NCBI RefSeq assembly: GCF_003434305.1
Contig: NZ_QKKX01000035.1
Span: 186,001 to 250,000 of the forward strand
Source: Micromonospora sp. MW-13
Lineage (GTDB): Bacteria; Actinomycetota; Actinomycetes; Mycobacteriales; Micromonosporaceae
Direction: 5' to 3'
DNA: 64,000 nucleotides
Position numbers and translations under genes: made by a program. The number at the start of each line of letters is the position of its first letter. Within the stretch, counting starts at the first letter, position 1. Of this stretch, positions 8,510 to 16,264 are shown piece after piece. The notes below the pieces were generated by a model. That model had not been told where the DNA came from. It was given only the letters and a program-made list of their open reading frames with translations, and made no database searches.

Positions 8510-9442
8510 TCACGCCACCTCGGTCTTGATCAGATCCGTCATCCCGTCCCCGACGGCGATGGTCGGCTCCCAGCCGAGCACCTCGCGGGCCCGGGTGATG
8601 TCCGCCGCCCGGCGGCTGACCAGCACCTCGCGCGGGTTGAACTGCGGCTCCACGTCCACCCCGACCGCCTTGATCAGGATCTCGGCGAGGGCGGCGACCG
8701 AGGTGTCGAGGCCGGTGCCGATGTTGACCGGCACGTTGCCCTGCTCGGCCTCCATCGCGGCCACCACCGACCGGGCGATGTCGTGGACGTGGATGAAGTC
8801 CATCGACTGCTCGCCCTTGCCGTCGATGACCGGCGGCTCGCCGTTCTTCAGCCGCTTGACGAAGTGGTTGATCACCGAGGTGTAGTAGGCGGTCGGCTTC
8901 TGGCCGGGGCCGTAGACGTTGAAGAAGCGCAGGGCGATCCAGTTGAGGCCCTTGCTGCGCTGGTAGAAGGCGAGCAGGTCCTCGCCGGCCCGCTTGGAGA
9001 TGCAGTACGGGGTGAGCGGGTCGAGCCGGTCGTCCTCGTGCATCGGCAGCTTCTGCGGGTCGCCGTACACCGAGGCGGAGGAGGCGAACACGAGCCGCTT
9101 CACCCCGTGGTCGGCGGCGGCGGCGAAGACGTTGTGGTTGCCGACCATGTTGATGTCGATCGACTCGTGCGGGTCGGCCTGGCTCTTGTTGATCGAGACG
9201 GCGGCCAGGTGGATGACGTACTCGCAGCCCTTCATGGCCGCGTGCACGGCGCCGCCGTAGCGGACGTCCTGGTCGATCAGCTCGACGTCGCCGGTGGCCA
9301 CCAGCTCCGCGACGCGGTCCCGGTCGCCCCGGAACATGTTGTCGAAGATGCGGACCCGGTAGCCCTTCTCCAGCAACAACGGCACCACGTGCAGGCCGAT
9401 GAAGCCCGCGCCTCCGGTGATGAAGACGGTCTGCTTCGACAT
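8510..9442 (-). CDS. NAD-dependent epimerase/dehydratase (sugar nucleotide)
   Basis: A 310-residue extended SDR. GGAGFIG (10-16) binds NAD, VIHLAAVS follows, and the active site is the Ser pair near 121-122 with Tyr146 and Lys150 (YCISK). RFFNVYGPGQ and the long C-terminal substrate domain match UDP-glucose/GlcNAc 4-epimerase relatives. The ATG at 9442 has AAGGA upstream. It lies 26 bases after the aminotransferase on the same strand, and the two probably act in succession on one nucleotide sugar. The exact sugar cannot be assigned. Confidence 0.88.
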   Translation of the reverse strand: MSKQTVFITGGAGFIGLHVVPLLLEKGYRVRIFDNMFRGDRDRVAELVATGDVELIDQDVRYGGAVHAAMKGCEYVIHLAAVSINKSQADPHESIDINMVGNHNVFAAAADHGVKRLVFASSASVYGDPQKLPMHEDDRLDPLTPYCISKRAGEDLLAFYQRSKGLNWIALRFFNVYGPGQKPTAYYTSVINHFVKRLKNGEPPVIDGKGEQSMDFIHVHDIARSVVAAMEAEQGNVPVNIGTGLDTSVAALAEILIKAVGVDVEPQFNPREVLVSRRAADITRAREVLGWEPTIAVGDGMTDLIKTEVA

Positions 9443-9468
9443 GGCGGACAGTGTCCTTCCTGGGGGGA

Positions 9469-10608
9469 TCAGCGGCCGGTGGCCGCGCTGGTGACGACGT
9501 CGACCAGGGTGGCGGCGACGGTCTCGACCTGGGCGTCGGTGAGGTTGGCGTGCATCGGGATGGCCAGGTGCCGGGCGAACAGGTCCGCCGACACCGGGCA
9601 CGGGTCGGTCTGGCCGTAGAGCGGCTGCAGGTGCGAGGCGTACGTGCCGAAGGTGCACTGCACGCCGCGCTGGCGCAGCGCGAGGGCGACCGCGCCGCGG
9701 TCCACCGAGGGGTCGAGGGTGACCACGTACGACTGCCACGGGTGCTCGCGGTCCGGCGCCTCGTACGGGGTGGTGATCAGCTCGTGGTCCTTGAGCAGCT
9801 CGCCGTAGCGGGCGGCGGTGCGCCGCTTCGCGGCCAGCAGGTCCGGCAGCCGGTCGAGCTGGGCGATCATGATCGCCGCGGCCACGTCGGAGAGCCGGTA
9901 GTTGTAGCCGAGCTCGGTGAAGGTCGGGATCGGCAGGTGGGACAGCTCGGCGCGGGTGAGCGCGCCCTCCACCCCGTAGGTGTGCAGCTTGCGGGCGTGC
10001 GCGGCGAGGTCCTCGCGGTCGGTGACGTACGCCCCGCCCTCGCCGGCGGTGATGCCCTTGCGGCCGTGGAAGCTGAAGGTGGCCACGTCGGCCAGGCTGC
10101 CGGCGGGGCGGCCCTTGTAGGTCGCGCCGGCCGAGCAGGCGGCGTCCTCGACCAGGAACAGCCCGTGCCGGTCGGCGACGGCGCGCAGTTCGTCGTAGTC
10201 GGCGGGCTGGCCGAAGGCGTCGACGGCGATGATGCCGACGGTGCGTGGGGTGATCGCCGCCTCGACCGCGGCCGGGTCGACGGTCCAGATGTCCGGCCGG
10301 ACGTCGGCGAAGACCGGCTTCGCGCCGGTCCACATCACCGAGTGGCCGGTGGCCGGGAACGTGTAGTCGCCGACGATCACCTCGTCGCCGGGCTTGACGC
10401 CGAGGGTGAGCAGCGCCAAGTGCAGCGCCGACCCGCAGTTGCTGGTGGCGAGCGCGTGCCGGGTGCCGACGGCGGCGGCGAAACGCTCCTCGAACCGCCG
10501 GCTGGTGGGACCGGAGCCCGCGAGCCAACCGGAGGCGAAGACCTCGGCGATGGCGGCGAGTTCGGCCTCACCGACCGTGGGCTGACCGAGCGCGATGACC
10601 TCAGACAT
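9469..10608 (-). CDS. DegT/DnrJ/EryC1/StrS aminotransferase
   Basis: A complete 379-residue PLP aminotransferase for keto-sugars. The cofactor lysine is Lys184 in SFHGRKGITAGEGG; other hallmarks are SNCGSALHLAL (56-66), GDYTFPATGHS, DAFGQPAD and EDAACSAGATYKG. The ATG at 10608 has GGGGAG upstream. A much longer open frame continues antisense through the divergent oxidoreductase and is not real. It probably converts a nucleotide 3- or 4-keto sugar to an amino sugar together with the adjacent epimerase. Divergent from the L-2-hydroxyglutarate-oxidase-type gene. Confidence 0.9.
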   Translation of the reverse strand: MSEVIALGQPTVGEAELAAIAEVFASGWLAGSGPTSRRFEERFAAAVGTRHALATSNCGSALHLALLTLGVKPGDEVIVGDYTFPATGHSVMWTGAKPVFADVRPDIWTVDPAAVEAAITPRTVGIIAVDAFGQPADYDELRAVADRHGLFLVEDAACSAGATYKGRPAGSLADVATFSFHGRKGITAGEGGAYVTDREDLAAHARKLHTYGVEGALTRAELSHLPIPTFTELGYNYRLSDVAAAIMIAQLDRLPDLLAAKRRTAARYGELLKDHELITTPYEAPDREHPWQSYVVTLDPSVDRGAVALALRQRGVQCTFGTYASHLQPLYGQTDPCPVSADLFARHLAIPMHANLTDAQVETVAATLVDVVTSAATGR

Positions 10609-10637
10609 GTGACTCCCCGAGAAATTGGACCCGCAGC

Positions 10638-10643
10638 AGTCTA
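10638..10643 (-). promoter_or_regulatory. Possible -10 for the aminotransferase-epimerase pair
   Basis: TAGACT on the minus strand 30 bases before the start at 10608. No clear -35. Confidence 0.35.
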
Positions 10644-10728
10644 GGCCACCTGTACGGGTCGGACGCGAATCGGGCGCGCCGGGCGACTTCGTTACCATCT
10701 GTGGCCGGCGCCCGGCAGGGGAGATGAG

Positions 10729-11925
10729 ATGACAAGGTTCGTGGTCGTGGGTGGCGGCATCGTCGGCCTGGCGGTGGCGCACCGGCTGGTGACCGACCGC
10801 CCCGGCGACTCGGTGACCGTGCTGGAGAAGGAGCCCGGCTGGGCGGCGCACCAGACCGGCCACAACTCGGGCGTGATCCACGCCGGCGTCTACTACAAGC
10901 CGGGCAGCCTGAAGGCCACCATGTGCAAGGCCGGCAGCGCGTCGATGGTCGAGTTCTGCGCCGAACACGGGCTGACGTACGACATCTGCGGCAAGCTGAT
11001 CGTCGCCACCGACCCGGCGGAGCTGCCCCGGCTGCACGCCCTGCACGAGCGGGCGAGCGCCAACGGCCTGCCGGTGCGGCTGGTCGACGCGGCCGAGGCC
11101 GCCGAGCACGAGCCGCACGTGGCCGCCGTCGCCGCCCTGCACGTCGCCTCGACCGGCATCGTCGACTTCGGCGCGGTCTGCCGCAAGCTCGCCGAGCTGC
11201 TCGCCGCCGGCGGGGCGGACCTGCGTACCCGTACCGAGGTGACCGGGGTGGCCAACCGGCCCGACGGGGTGGTGGTCACCACCACCACCGGCGAGGTGGT
11301 CGGCGACGTGCTGATCAACTGCGCGGGCCTGCACGCCGACCGGATCTCCCGACTGGCCGGGGTGCCCACGCCGGTGCGGATCGTGCCGTTCCGGGGCGAG
11401 TACTACGAGCTGACCCCGCGGCGGCGGGACCTGGTGCGGGGGCTGATCTACCCGGTGCCGGACCCGCAGTTCCCGTTCCTCGGGGTGCACCTGACCAAGA
11501 TGATCGACGGCAGCGTGCACGCCGGTCCCAACGCCGTGCTGGCCACCGCCCGGGAGGGCTACTCGTGGGGCCGGGTCAGCCCGCGCGACGTCTGGGACGA
11601 GCTGTCCTACCGCGGGCTGTGGGCGCTGGCCCGCCGGCACTACCGGTACGGCCTGACCGAGGTGGCCCGGTCGCTGTCGAGGAAGAAGTTCGCCGCGAGC
11701 CTGGCCCGGCTGGTGCCGGAGCTGACCCCGGCGGACATCGTCCCGGCCGGCGCCGGGGTGCGCGCCCAGGCGATCCTGCCCGACGGCGGCCTGGTCGACG
11801 ACTTCCTGATCGTCGAGGCGGACCGGCAGGTGCACGTGCTCAACGCCCCCTCCCCCGCCGCGACCAGCTCGCTGGAGATCGCCCGGCACATCGTCTCCCG
11901 GCTCCCGCTCGACGCCGGCCGCTGA
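10729..11925 (+). CDS. lhgO: L-2-hydroxyglutarate oxidase family FAD enzyme
   Basis: A 398-residue DAO-fold flavoprotein. The dinucleotide site VVVGGGIVGLAVAHRL is at 5-20, followed by TGHNSGVIHAGVYYKPGSLKA, a signature of the LhgO/YgaF branch, and RGEYYEL and PNAVLA later. Known members oxidise L-2-hydroxyglutarate to 2-oxoglutarate and feed electrons to the membrane quinone pool. ATG with AGGGGAG upstream. It stands between the sugar-amine genes and the teichoic-acid genes, so either it is a housekeeping repair enzyme that happens to sit here or it oxidises a hydroxy acid of the glycan pathway. Family assignment is strong, local role is not. Confidence 0.88.
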   Translation: MTRFVVVGGGIVGLAVAHRLVTDRPGDSVTVLEKEPGWAAHQTGHNSGVIHAGVYYKPGSLKATMCKAGSASMVEFCAEHGLTYDICGKLIVATDPAELPRLHALHERASANGLPVRLVDAAEAAEHEPHVAAVAALHVASTGIVDFGAVCRKLAELLAAGGADLRTRTEVTGVANRPDGVVVTTTTGEVVGDVLINCAGLHADRISRLAGVPTPVRIVPFRGEYYELTPRRRDLVRGLIYPVPDPQFPFLGVHLTKMIDGSVHAGPNAVLATAREGYSWGRVSPRDVWDELSYRGLWALARRHYRYGLTEVARSLSRKKFAASLARLVPELTPADIVPAGAGVRAQAILPDGGLVDDFLIVEADRQVHVLNAPSPAATSSLEIARHIVSRLPLDAGR

Positions 11926-12005
11926 CCCCCGCCCGGCCCGCCGGAATCCCACACCGTCGGCTCGGGGCGGGCTCGCGGCCGGCGACCGGGGGCGGCGCGG
12001 GCGGC

Positions 12006-12653
12006 TCAGGCGGGGGTGGCCGGCAGGGCGGCGTCCCGCTGCCTCGGCACGGCCGGTGCCGCGCCGAGGCCGGCCGCCACGGCCTCCACCAGCACGTCGA
12101 GGTACGCCTGGGTCGGGGTGGACCGGGCGATCGCCAGCCGCCAGTAGAGCGGCCCGACGACGAGGTCCACGGCCGCGCCCGGATCGGTGCCGGCGGGCAG
12201 CTCGCCGCGCTGGACGGCCCGGGCGACCAGCGACCCGCCGATCTCCTGCTGCTTGGCCCGCAGCACCACCTGGAGGGTCTCGTCGATCTCGGGGTTGCGG
12301 GCCGCCTCGGCCAGCAGGTCCGGGATGATCTGCGAGGCCAGCGGGTGGCTCAGGGCGTGGGTGACCAGCTTGAACAGCAGGGTGAGGTCGCCGCGCAGGG
12401 TGCCGGTGTCCAGCGCCGGCAGCTTGCTGCCGGCCGCCGCGACGACGATCTCCAGAACCAGTTCCAGCTTGGAGCTCCACCGCCGGTAGATCGCCGTCTT
12501 GCTGACCCCGGCCCGGCGGGCGACCGCCTCGATGGAGAGCCGGCCGTAGCCGACCGCGGCGAGTTCCTGCATCAGCGCCCGGCGGATGGCCGTGGTGATC
12601 TCGCCCCGGAGCACCGCCGCGCCGGCCGGCGCCCGCCTCTTCTCGGTGCTCAC
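12006..12653 (-). CDS. TetR-family transcriptional regulator
   Basis: A 215-residue regulator. The helix-turn-helix is at about 33-62 (GYGRLSIEAVARRAGVSKTA, then IYRRW), the best conserved part of the family; the C-terminal ligand domain is all-helical with ELPAGTDPGAAVDLVVGPLYWRL, common in actinobacterial members. The GTG start at 12653 lies inside the first of three tandem 23-bp repeats. It is divergent from the ABC exporter permease, so control of the exporter operon and of itself is a reasonable guess. Ligand unknown. Confidence 0.88.
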   Translation of the reverse strand: MSTEKRRAPAGAAVLRGEITTAIRRALMQELAAVGYGRLSIEAVARRAGVSKTAIYRRWSSKLELVLEIVVAAAGSKLPALDTGTLRGDLTLLFKLVTHALSHPLASQIIPDLLAEAARNPEIDETLQVVLRAKQQEIGGSLVARAVQRGELPAGTDPGAAVDLVVGPLYWRLAIARSTPTQAYLDVLVEAVAAGLGAAPAVPRQRDAALPATPA

Positions 12654-12703
12654 GGCAGACTCTTCTCGGGTGTCACGGGAGACTCTTCTCGGCGGTCACG
12701 TGG
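12635..12703. repeat. Three tandem 23-bp repeats
   Basis: Units at 12635-12657, 12658-12680 and 12681-12703 share the core CTCTTCTCGG followed by a variable triplet and TCACG. The first unit spans the TetR start codon, so the array forms the 5' leader and the beginning of the gene. Confidence 0.8.
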
Positions 12704-12713
12704 GACAATGTAC

Positions 12714-12734
12714 CGCAACGACGCTACGGTTGCG
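12714..12734. promoter_or_regulatory. Possible TetR operator
   Basis: Inverted repeat CGCAAC, nine bases, GTTGCG in the divergent region just upstream of the tandem repeats. TACATT on the minus strand beside it could be the TetR -10. Position fits an autoregulatory operator; binding is inferred. Confidence 0.4.
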
Positions 12735-12865
12735 TCCCGACGTGTTTATGGACTACCTTCCACGCAGCGACGAGGCGGCGCTCCACGCACCGGCCACGCT
12801 CGATGAGTTCGAATCCCGTCGTCGCGCGCATCCCGTTGGTACGACAAGATCGGAGCGCCCATCCC

Positions 12866-13762
12866 ATGGCCAACACCGCGCTGGCCGACCCCGACGCCGG
12901 CCTGTCCCAGGCACAGCTGGCCGCCCGGCACGGGCTGCGGGTCGCCGGCGAACGGCCGTCCCTGGCGGAGTACACCCGCCGCCTGTGGGCGTACCGGCAC
13001 TTCATCGCCGCGTACTCCAACGCCAAGCTGGTCGCCTCGTTCAGCAACGCCCGGCTCGGGCAGCTCTGGCAGGTGCTCACCCCGCTGACCAACGCGGCGG
13101 TCTACTACCTGATCTTCGGACTGGTGCTGAAGCAGAACAGCATCCCGAACTTCATCGCGTACCTCACCGCCGGGCTGTTCATCTTCAACTTCACCCAGAC
13201 CGCGGTGCAGAACGGCACCCAGTCGATCACCGGCAACCTGGGGCTGATCCGGGCGCTGCACTTCCCCCGGGCCTGCCTGCCGCTGGCCGTCATGCTCACC
13301 CAGTTCCAGCAGTTGCTGGCCTCGCTGGTGGTGCTCGTCGGCATCGTGCTGGTGACCGGCGAGCCGCTCACCGTCGAGTGGCTGCTGCTGGTGCCGGTGG
13401 TGCTGCTCCAGGCGCTGTTCAACGCCGGGCTCACCATGGCGGTGGCCCGGCTGGGGGCCAAGGTCGCCGACCTCAAGCAGGTGATGCCGTTCCTGCTGCG
13501 CACCTGGATGTACGGCTCCGGCGTGCTCTACAACGTGGCGCTGTTCGAGGAGAACCTCCCCGGCTGGGCGACCAGGCTGGTCGAGGCGAACCCGATGCTG
13601 GTCTACATCGAGCTGGCCCGGCACGCCCTGCTGGAGGGGGCGCCGCTGCTCAACTCCTCGATGCCCCAGCTCTGGGCGTACGCGGTGGGCTGGGCGGTCG
13701 TGATGGGTGTGGGTGGTTTCATCTACTTCTGGCGCGGCGAACAGGAGTACGGCCGTGGTTGA
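12866..13762 (+). CDS. ABC-2 type polysaccharide/teichoic acid exporter permease (TagG/Wzm-like)
   Basis: A 298-residue integral membrane protein with about six hydrophobic segments (first near 65-90 after an amphipathic N-terminus). Its N-terminal sequence SFSNARLGQLWQVLTPLTNAAVYYLIFG is typical of Wzm/TagG permeases, which pair with a Wzt/TagH ATPase to export a finished lipid-linked polymer. I chose ATG 12866, which has GGAG ten bases upstream; an ATG at 12803 in the same frame has no ribosome site. It overlaps the ATPase gene by 8 bases. Confidence 0.88.
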   Translation: MANTALADPDAGLSQAQLAARHGLRVAGERPSLAEYTRRLWAYRHFIAAYSNAKLVASFSNARLGQLWQVLTPLTNAAVYYLIFGLVLKQNSIPNFIAYLTAGLFIFNFTQTAVQNGTQSITGNLGLIRALHFPRACLPLAVMLTQFQQLLASLVVLVGIVLVTGEPLTVEWLLLVPVVLLQALFNAGLTMAVARLGAKVADLKQVMPFLLRTWMYGSGVLYNVALFEENLPGWATRLVEANPMLVYIELARHALLEGAPLLNSSMPQLWAYAVGWAVVMGVGGFIYFWRGEQEYGRG

Positions 13763-14573
13763 GCACATCGAGGCGTCCAACGACGTCACCGTGACGCTGC
13801 CCAGGATCACCGAGCGCATCCCGACCGTGGTGGTCGACGACGCGCACGTGATCTACCGGGTGCACAAGGGCGCCAGCGGCGGCACCAGCCCGGTGGCCGC
13901 GCTGCGGCGGATCGCGTCCCGCGCCTCGGCGCCGAACATCCGCGAGGTGCACGCGGTCAAGGGGGTCAGCTTCACCGCGTACCGGGGCGAGGCGGTCGGG
14001 CTGATCGGCAGCAACGGCTCCGGCAAGTCCACCCTGCTGCGGGCCATCGCCGGCCTGCTGCCGGTGAACCGGGGTGCGGTCTACACCCAGGGTCAGCCGT
14101 CCCTGCTGGGCGTCAACGCCGCCCTGCTCAACGACCTCTCCGGTGAGCGGAACGTCACGCTGGGCTGCCTCGCCATGGGCATGCACCCCGACGACGTGCA
14201 GCGGCTGACCCCGGAGATCATCGAGTTCTCCGGGATCAACCAGCGCGGCGACTTCGCCTCGCTGCCGATGCGCACGTACTCCTCGGGCATGTCGGCCCGG
14301 CTGCGGTTCTCCATCGCGGCGGCCAAGAAGCACGACGTGCTGCTGATCGACGAGGCGCTCGCCACCGGCGACAAGGGGTTCCGCAAGCGCAGCGAGCAGC
14401 GGGTCCGCGAGCTGCGGGAGAGCGCCGGCACGGTGTTCCTGGTCAGCCACCAGCTCTCCTCGGTCCGGGACACGTGCGAGCGGACGATCTGGCTGGAATC
14501 GGGCGAGCTGCGGATGGACGGCCCGACCGACGAGGTGCTGCGCGCGTACGAGGACTTCTCCAACGGCAAGTAG
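13755..14573 (+). CDS. ABC exporter ATPase (TagH/Wzt-like)
   Basis: A 272-residue ATPase partner of the permease just upstream. Walker A is GSNGSGKST, the signature is YSSGMSARLRFSIA, Walker B is VLLIDEALATGD, and the H-loop is LVSHQLSS. It lacks the long C-terminal carbohydrate-binding domain of some Wzt proteins, matching the short teichoic-acid exporter type. The GTG at 13755 is preceded by AGGAG seven bases upstream; an in-frame ATG further up lies deep inside the permease gene. Confidence 0.9.
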   Translation: MVEHIEASNDVTVTLPRITERIPTVVVDDAHVIYRVHKGASGGTSPVAALRRIASRASAPNIREVHAVKGVSFTAYRGEAVGLIGSNGSGKSTLLRAIAGLLPVNRGAVYTQGQPSLLGVNAALLNDLSGERNVTLGCLAMGMHPDDVQRLTPEIIEFSGINQRGDFASLPMRTYSSGMSARLRFSIAAAKKHDVLLIDEALATGDKGFRKRSEQRVRELRESAGTVFLVSHQLSSVRDTCERTIWLESGELRMDGPTDEVLRAYEDFSNGK

Positions 14574-14610
14574 GGTTCCGGCATCCGTACGGTGTCGTGC
14601 GGGTGCCGAC

Positions 14611-14643
14611 CCACCGCGTCGTCCCTGGGGGGCGACGCGGTGG
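14611..14643 (+). terminator. Hairpin between exporter and CDP-alditol genes
   Basis: Perfect 11-bp stem (CCACCGCGTCG and its complement) with an 11-base loop, 38 bases after the ATPase stop. TATGGT at 14650-14655 could be a following -10, so transcription may partly stop and restart here. Confidence 0.5.
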
Positions 14644-14718
14644 ACGCGTTATGGTTCACCGGGCCGCCACGCGGCCGTCACCCATTGTTCTGGCATTCCC
14701 CGAGAGTGAGGATCGGCA

Positions 14719-16221
14719 ATGACGCAGGACCACACCACTGGCCCGGACGCCGCACCGGAGACCCCGGTGCCCTGGCGGCCCTCGCGGACAGTGGCGGTGG
14801 TGCTGGCCGGCGGCACCGGGACCCGGCTCGGCCTGGGTATCCCGAAGCAACTGCTGAAGATCGCCGGCAAGCCGATCATCGAGCACACCCTGGCGGTCTT
14901 CGAGGCCGCCCCCGAGATCGACGAGATCATCGTGCTGATGGCCACCGGGCACGTCGCCGACGCCCAGCAGATCGTCGACAAGGCCGGCTTCCGCAAGGTC
15001 AGCAAGGTCATCGAGGGCGGCGACACCCGCAACGCCACCACCCGGATCGCCCTGGACGCCGTCGGCGAGGGCGACGTCAACATCCTCTTCCACGACGCGG
15101 TGCGCCCGCTGCTCAGCGGCCGGATCGTCCGGGAGTGCGTGAACGCGCTCTGGACCTACGCGGCGGTGGACGTGGCGATCCCCTCGGCCGACACGATCAT
15201 CCAGGTCGACGAGAACGACTGCATCACCGACATCCCGGTCCGCTCCACCCTGCGCCGGGGCCAGACCCCGCAGGCGTTCCGCTCGGGCACCATCCGGGAG
15301 GCGTACCGGATCGCCGAGGGCGACGCGAACTTCGCCGCCACCGACGACTGCGGCGTGGTGCTGCGCTACCTGCCCGGCACCCCGATCAAGGTGATCGACG
15401 GCTCGGACGAGAACATCAAGGTCACCCACCCGGTCGACGTGCACCTCGCGGACAAGCTCTTCCAGCTCGCCGCCGCGCAGGCGCCCCGGCTGACCGACCA
15501 CCGCGGCTACACCGAGGAGCTGACCGGCCGGACCGTCGTCGTCTTCGGCGGCAGCTACGGCATCGGCCACGAGCTGACCGAGCTGGCCCGAAGCTACGGC
15601 GCGCAGGTCTTCCCGTTCAGCCGCTCCACCACCGGCACCCACGTCGAGCGGGCCGCCGACGTCGAGGCCGCGCTGAAGACCGCCTTCGAGGCCACCGGCC
15701 GGATCGACCACGTGGTGGTCACCGCCGGCATCCTGGAGAAGGGCGAGCTGGCGGAGATGGACCAGGAGACCATGGACCGGGTCCTGCACGTCAACTTCGT
15801 CGGCCCGGTCACCATCGCCCGGCAGTCCCTGCCGTACCTCCAGCAGACCAAGGGCCAGCTCCTGCTCTACACCTCCAGCTCGTACACCCGGGGCCGGGCC
15901 CGTTACGCGCTCTACTCGGCCACCAAGGCCGCGCTGGTCAACCTGACCCAGGCGCTGTCCGACGAGTGGGCCGAGTTCGGCGTACGGGTCAACTGCATCA
16001 ACCCGGAGCGCACCGCCACCCCGATGCGCACCAAGGCGTTCGGCGAGGAGCCGGAGCACACCCTGCTCGCCGCCGAGGCCGTCGCCCAGTCCTCGCTGGA
16101 CGTGCTGGTCTCCGAGCTGACCGGGCAGGTCATCGACGTGCGCCGGGCGCCGGGCGAGATGCCCGCCGCGACCGTCCCCGGCCAGGTCGGCAGGCCGGCT
16201 GCCCCGGCGACGGCCGGCTGA
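14719..16221 (+). CDS. Bifunctional cytidylyltransferase/SDR, CDP-ribitol synthase-like (Acs1/Bcs1 type)
   Basis: A 500-residue two-domain enzyme. Residues 20-255 are an IspD/TarI-type cytidylyltransferase: LAGGTGTRLG (29-38), IPKQLLKIAGKP (41-52), GGDTRNATT and FHDAVRPLL. Residues 268-480 are an SDR with GGSYGIG (277-283), VTAGIL and the YxxxK pair Tyr399/Lys403. This order is that of the Haemophilus Acs1/Bcs1 proteins, which reduce ribulose 5-phosphate to ribitol 5-phosphate and couple it to CTP. It therefore probably makes CDP-ribitol, or a related CDP-alditol, for the transferase encoded next. The ribitol identity is by homology of architecture only. Confidence 0.87.
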   Translation: MTQDHTTGPDAAPETPVPWRPSRTVAVVLAGGTGTRLGLGIPKQLLKIAGKPIIEHTLAVFEAAPEIDEIIVLMATGHVADAQQIVDKAGFRKVSKVIEGGDTRNATTRIALDAVGEGDVNILFHDAVRPLLSGRIVRECVNALWTYAAVDVAIPSADTIIQVDENDCITDIPVRSTLRRGQTPQAFRSGTIREAYRIAEGDANFAATDDCGVVLRYLPGTPIKVIDGSDENIKVTHPVDVHLADKLFQLAAAQAPRLTDHRGYTEELTGRTVVVFGGSYGIGHELTELARSYGAQVFPFSRSTTGTHVERAADVEAALKTAFEATGRIDHVVVTAGILEKGELAEMDQETMDRVLHVNFVGPVTIARQSLPYLQQTKGQLLLYTSSSYTRGRARYALYSATKAALVNLTQALSDEWAEFGVRVNCINPERTATPMRTKAFGEEPEHTLLAAEAVAQSSLDVLVSELTGQVIDVRRAPGEMPAATVPGQVGRPAAPATAG

Positions 16222-16264
16222 CGGGTTCGGCGGGCACCGACGCGGCGGGAGAAGCGGAAGCGAC

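Noticed and set aside
8510..10528. Fusion of aminotransferase and epimerase
   Set aside because: The longer frame reads the aminotransferase out of frame; the two genes have separate starts with their own ribosome sites.
9469..12480. A 1003-codon open frame on the minus strand
   Set aside because: Only its last 379 codons are the DegT aminotransferase; the rest is antisense to the FAD enzyme and TetR gene and has Gly/Arg/Pro-rich read-through composition.
12803..12865. Earlier ATG for the exporter permease
   Set aside because: No ribosome site, and the extra 21 residues have no family match; ATG 12866 follows GGAG.
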